64,000 bases of DNA from Thermomicrobium sp. CFH 73360 (GTDB lineage Bacteria > Chloroflexota > Chloroflexia > Thermomicrobiales > Thermomicrobiaceae), in contig NZ_JAMSLS010000004.1 in NCBI RefSeq assembly GCF_023806465.1, forward strand, positions 156,486-220,485, in the 5' to 3' direction. Both the position numbers and the translations under genes were made by a program. Below are positions 61,325 to 64,000 of this stretch, piece after piece. The notes under the pieces are model-generated. The model saw only the letters and a program-made list of their open reading frames with translations. It did no database searches and was not told where the DNA came from. Position 1 is the first letter of the stretch. The number at the start of each line of letters is the position of its first letter.

Positions 61325-62224
61325 ATGACTGATTCGCCCAGCTCCCTCGTGAGTACAGAAGGACAGATCGACACACGATTTCTCTGTAGTCTCCTCCGCG
61401 AGCTCCGTATCGAGGTTCTCCCGAATGTCGATCTCTCCAAGGTAACGTCGATTGTTCCCCGAGACGCGACTCTCACCGTCACGAGTTCACCAGCCCATGG
61501 GGTGGAAGGCACACTCCAGACAGCCCTCGCCTTGCGGCGTGAAGGGTATCGCGTCGTGCCTCACCTCGCTGCGCGTGCACTTTGTGATCGTTCCCAGCTT
61601 GCTCAGTTGTGGCACCAGTACACCACCGCCGGTATTGACGAAGTGTTTGTTGTCGGTGGTGACCAAGAGCGTCCAGCTGGTGAGTTTCCCAACTCGCTAG
61701 CACTCCTCCAAACGCTAATCGAACTTGAGCCGCCCCCAACACGCATCGGCATCACAGCGTATCCGGAAGGTCATCCGCATATACCGAATGATGTACTGGA
61801 AGCAGATCTTCTCGCCAAACAAGCCTACGCACACTATGCAACGACTCAGATCGTCTTCGATCCCGATGCATTGCTCAGTTGGCTCGTGCGGTCACGTGCT
61901 CGCGGATTCACTCTTCCCGTCTACCTGTGCCTACCAGGGACACTGCGGCTCGATCGTTTGATCCGCATCGGAATGCGTCTCGGCCTCGGCACCTCGCTCC
62001 GATACCTTGAGAAGCAACGAGGTCTGGTCGGACGCCTCCTCACTGGGGGCCTTCGGTACGACCCTGGCGACCTTTTGGACGGACTCGCGCGACGGCCAGC
62101 CACGGCTCACGCTGGCATCGTTGGTGTTCACTGGAGCAGCTTCAACAGCGTTGAAAGTGTTGTACACTGGGTTCTTGCTCGCCGTGAGAGTTTGGGTTGT
62201 GGACAGGAAGGAGCGACCGCATGA
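61325..62224 (+). CDS. Methylenetetrahydrofolate reductase family protein
   Basis: 299 residues. The pattern ATLTVTSSPAHGVEGTLQTALAL, then GYRVVPHLAARALCDRSQLAQL, then GIDEVFVVGGDQERPAGEFPNSLALLQTL, and GITAYPEGHPHIPNDVL fits MetF-type barrels that bind FAD and folate. The usual start of the family (S.E..PP) is not obvious. It overlaps the formate-THF ligase start as ATGA, so the enzymes are made together. The reaction is inferred from fold and neighbour. Confidence 0.75.
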   Translation: MTDSPSSLVSTEGQIDTRFLCSLLRELRIEVLPNVDLSKVTSIVPRDATLTVTSSPAHGVEGTLQTALALRREGYRVVPHLAARALCDRSQLAQLWHQYTTAGIDEVFVVGGDQERPAGEFPNSLALLQTLIELEPPPTRIGITAYPEGHPHIPNDVLEADLLAKQAYAHYATTQIVFDPDALLSWLVRSRARGFTLPVYLCLPGTLRLDRLIRIGMRLGLGTSLRYLEKQRGLVGRLLTGGLRYDPGDLLDGLARRPATAHAGIVGVHWSSFNSVESVVHWVLARRESLGCGQEGATA

Positions 62225-63876
62225 GCGGAACGCAGCTGAAGCAGCTGCGGCCGGTCAGTGAGATCGCCGAAGAACTCGGTCTCCTCCCCGAGGAACTAGA
62301 ACTGTACGGTCCCTTCAAAGCAAAGATTCGGCTCGACGTGCTTCGTCGGCTCAGTACAGCTCGCGCTCGCTACGTTCTGGTAACTGGAATCACCCCTACC
62401 CCCTTCGGCGAGGGGAAGACAACAGTCTCGGTTGGTCTTGGCCAGGCCTTTGGACGGCTAGGTCTTCGTTCAATTGTGACCGTCCGCCAGTCCTCGATGG
62501 GACCAGTTTTTGGCACGAAAGGAGCCGGAGCGGGCGGTGGAGCCGCACAGCTCCACCCGTTCCCTGATCTCGCCCTCCACTTCACAGGCGACAACCACGC
62601 CGTGACTGTCGCCCACAATCTCCTCGCTGCCTTGGTGGACAACGCCCTGTATCAAGACCGTCTATCGATCGACCCGCGCAGCATCACTTGGCCTCGCGTT
62701 ATCGACTTGAACGATCGGGCACTCCGCCAGCTTATCATCGGTCTCGGCGAGACAAATCGGACTGTCCGCGTCTCCCGCTTTGACATCACGCCCGCATCAG
62801 AGGTGATGGCTATTCTTGCTCTTGCCCGGGACTATCGTGACTTGCGCGAACGGCTCGGCCGCATCGTCGTCGGTCGTACATGGGATGGGAAACCAGTCAC
62901 TGCTGAGGAACTCGGAGGCGCCGGAGCGATGGCCGCCCTCCTCGTCGATGCCCTCAAGCCAAACCTGGTCCAGACGAGCGAGGGAACAGCTGCTTTTGTG
63001 CATGCTGGTCCCTTCGGCAACATCGCCACCGGTACGTCGTCAGTCGTAGCAGACATTCTCGCGACACGCCTGGGTGACGTGGTTGTGACGGAGGCAGGTT
63101 TCGGCACAGACCTTGGCGCCGAGAAGTTCTTTCACATTAAGTGCCGCTCTAGCGGCCTCGCCCCGCACGCTGCTGTACTCGTTGCCTCGGTCCGCGCACT
63201 CAAAGTGCAAGGAGGGAAAAGCGTCCGCGAAATCGAAGAGGGTGGCGAAGATCTCGCCGCACTCGAAGCCGGCTTGCCGAATCTGGTCAAGCATATCGAG
63301 AACCTTCGCACGTTCGGCGTGCCAGCGGTCGTCGCGATCAACCGCTTTCCGACCGACTCACCGCGGGAACTTGAGCTACTCGGTAAAACGGCAATCGATG
63401 CGGGAGCTCACGATGCTGCCGTCGTCGAGGTCTACACGCGTGGTGGCGAGGGTGGCGTAGAGCTTGCGCGCGCTGTCCTTCGCGCAGCCAACAGCGAGCC
63501 GTCCTTCCAACCCATCTACGACCTCGAGTGGCCACTCGAGCGGAAGGTTGAAGCAGTGGCGCGCACACTCTACGGCGCCGGGGGTGTCCGCTTTACAGCG
63601 ACAGCTCGGCGCCAACTCGAGGACCTTCGGCGACTAGGCTACGATCGGCTGCCAATTTGCATGGCGAAGACGCCAACCTCGCTCAGCGCCGATCCGAACC
63701 TCCTTGGTCGCCCCGACGGGTTCACCGTCGAGGTGCGCGAGCTCCGGTTGTTCGCGGGAGCCGGATATGTGGTCGTGCTCCTCGGTGATATCCAGACCAT
63801 GCCAGGTCTGGGGCGAAACCCACGAGCCGGCGCCATTGATATCGATGAGAACGGCAATATCCTCGGAGTTTCCTAA
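62221..63876 (+). CDS. fhs: Formate-tetrahydrofolate ligase
   Basis: 551 residues from ATG 62221 (GGAAGGAG upstream). The ATP-binding motif TPTPFGEGKTTVSVGLGQAF is near residues 58-77, then RQSSMGPVFGTKGAGAGGGAAQ, HFTGDNHAVTVAHNLLAA, TEAGFGTDLGAEKFFHIKCR and CMAKTPTSLSADPNLLGRP near the C-terminus. It joins formate to THF, giving 10-formyl-THF for purine synthesis (purH here) or the methyl branch of one-carbon metabolism. Confidence 0.97.
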   Translation: MSGTQLKQLRPVSEIAEELGLLPEELELYGPFKAKIRLDVLRRLSTARARYVLVTGITPTPFGEGKTTVSVGLGQAFGRLGLRSIVTVRQSSMGPVFGTKGAGAGGGAAQLHPFPDLALHFTGDNHAVTVAHNLLAALVDNALYQDRLSIDPRSITWPRVIDLNDRALRQLIIGLGETNRTVRVSRFDITPASEVMAILALARDYRDLRERLGRIVVGRTWDGKPVTAEELGGAGAMAALLVDALKPNLVQTSEGTAAFVHAGPFGNIATGTSSVVADILATRLGDVVVTEAGFGTDLGAEKFFHIKCRSSGLAPHAAVLVASVRALKVQGGKSVREIEEGGEDLAALEAGLPNLVKHIENLRTFGVPAVVAINRFPTDSPRELELLGKTAIDAGAHDAAVVEVYTRGGEGGVELARAVLRAANSEPSFQPIYDLEWPLERKVEAVARTLYGAGGVRFTATARRQLEDLRRLGYDRLPICMAKTPTSLSADPNLLGRPDGFTVEVRELRLFAGAGYVVVLLGDIQTMPGLGRNPRAGAIDIDENGNILGVS

Positions 63877-63972
63877 TCCAGCGCCGGTCATCTCTTAAGA
63901 CTTAAGGGGGTACACCGGAGTCACTTCGCAACGAGTGAGATGTGGTTCGAGTGACAGAAGGAGGGTACTACG

Positions 63973-64000
63973 ATGGCGCGGAACCTCCAAGAGGTGCTTG
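63973..64000 (+). CDS. Start of a gene running off the window
   Basis: ATG 63973 follows AGAAGGAGGG by about 8 bases; nine residues (MARNLQEVL) are visible. The family cannot be told. It lies 96 bases after fhs on the same strand and may belong to one-carbon metabolism. The interval 63877-63972 has a GTCACT/AGTGAC inverted repeat. Confidence 0.6.

Overview
The window reads as a bacterial chromosome from a moderately GC-rich thermophile-like lineage. The best guess is Chloroflexota, class Thermomicrobia or a close relative. This rests on gene content and order only (AccD-AccA fusion, MglA/roadblock pair, NurA with a HAS-barrel partner, Mn-catalase under a Fur-type repressor, several potABCD-style genes, VanW/G5 protein). 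No 16S gene is present to settle it.

Layout. 1-5.1 kb: the end of a polysaccharide locus (glycosyltransferase tail, flippase), a lipoprotein, an M23 peptidase gene broken by an amber codon, then holA and rpsT. 5.2-12 kb: a housekeeping run murJ-lepA-mazG-aspS. 12-13.6 kb: Mn-catalase and its Fur-family repressor, with a long perfect inverted repeat over the promoter. 13.8-15.4 kb: tRNA-Leu, Val, Phe and Gln with terminators. 15.4-21.1 kb: hflX, roadblock protein, purM, MglA GTPase, HD phosphohydrolase, purH. 21.1-26.5 kb (minus strand): HAS-barrel protein, NurA, DUF2342 metalloprotease, VanW protein. 26.6-29.5 kb: RidA, tRNA-Val, greA, lysS. 29.4-37.8 kb (minus strand): one long catabolic/transport operon with polyamine-type ABC transporter genes around an M20 amidohydrolase and an amine/amino-acid oxidase. 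38-51 kb: AccDA, an M81-like protein, trehalose phosphatase, MFS, L-2-hydroxyglutarate oxidase, CBS/zinc-ribbon protein, another FAD oxidase, DUF503, a frameshifted gene, a J-domain protein and a TPP enzyme.

51.8-61.0 kb is the most interesting part. It is a visibly G/C-richer element of about 9.2 kb integrated in the selenocysteine tRNA gene (selC, anticodon TCA). A 29-bp identical core (51763-51791 and 60958-60986), inside an 84-87 bp imperfect direct repeat, marks its ends. It encodes a tyrosine integrase, an excisionase-like HTH protein, a primase-polymerase/DUF927-like helicase, a 3'-5' exonuclease/family A DNA polymerase, two zinc-ribbon proteins, a HTH regulator and small unknowns. No capsid, terminase or conjugation genes are visible. 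The ends carry mirror-placed pairs of the palindrome TGCTAGCA about 107 bp from the core, like integrase arm sites. Eleven GTTAC/GTAAC motifs sit inside the 5' part of the polymerase gene and look like an iteron origin. Together these suggest a self-replicating integrative plasmid-like element.

61-64 kb: methylenetetrahydrofolate reductase-like and formate-tetrahydrofolate ligase genes in one transcription unit, consistent with formate/one-carbon metabolism beside selC, followed by the start of another gene.
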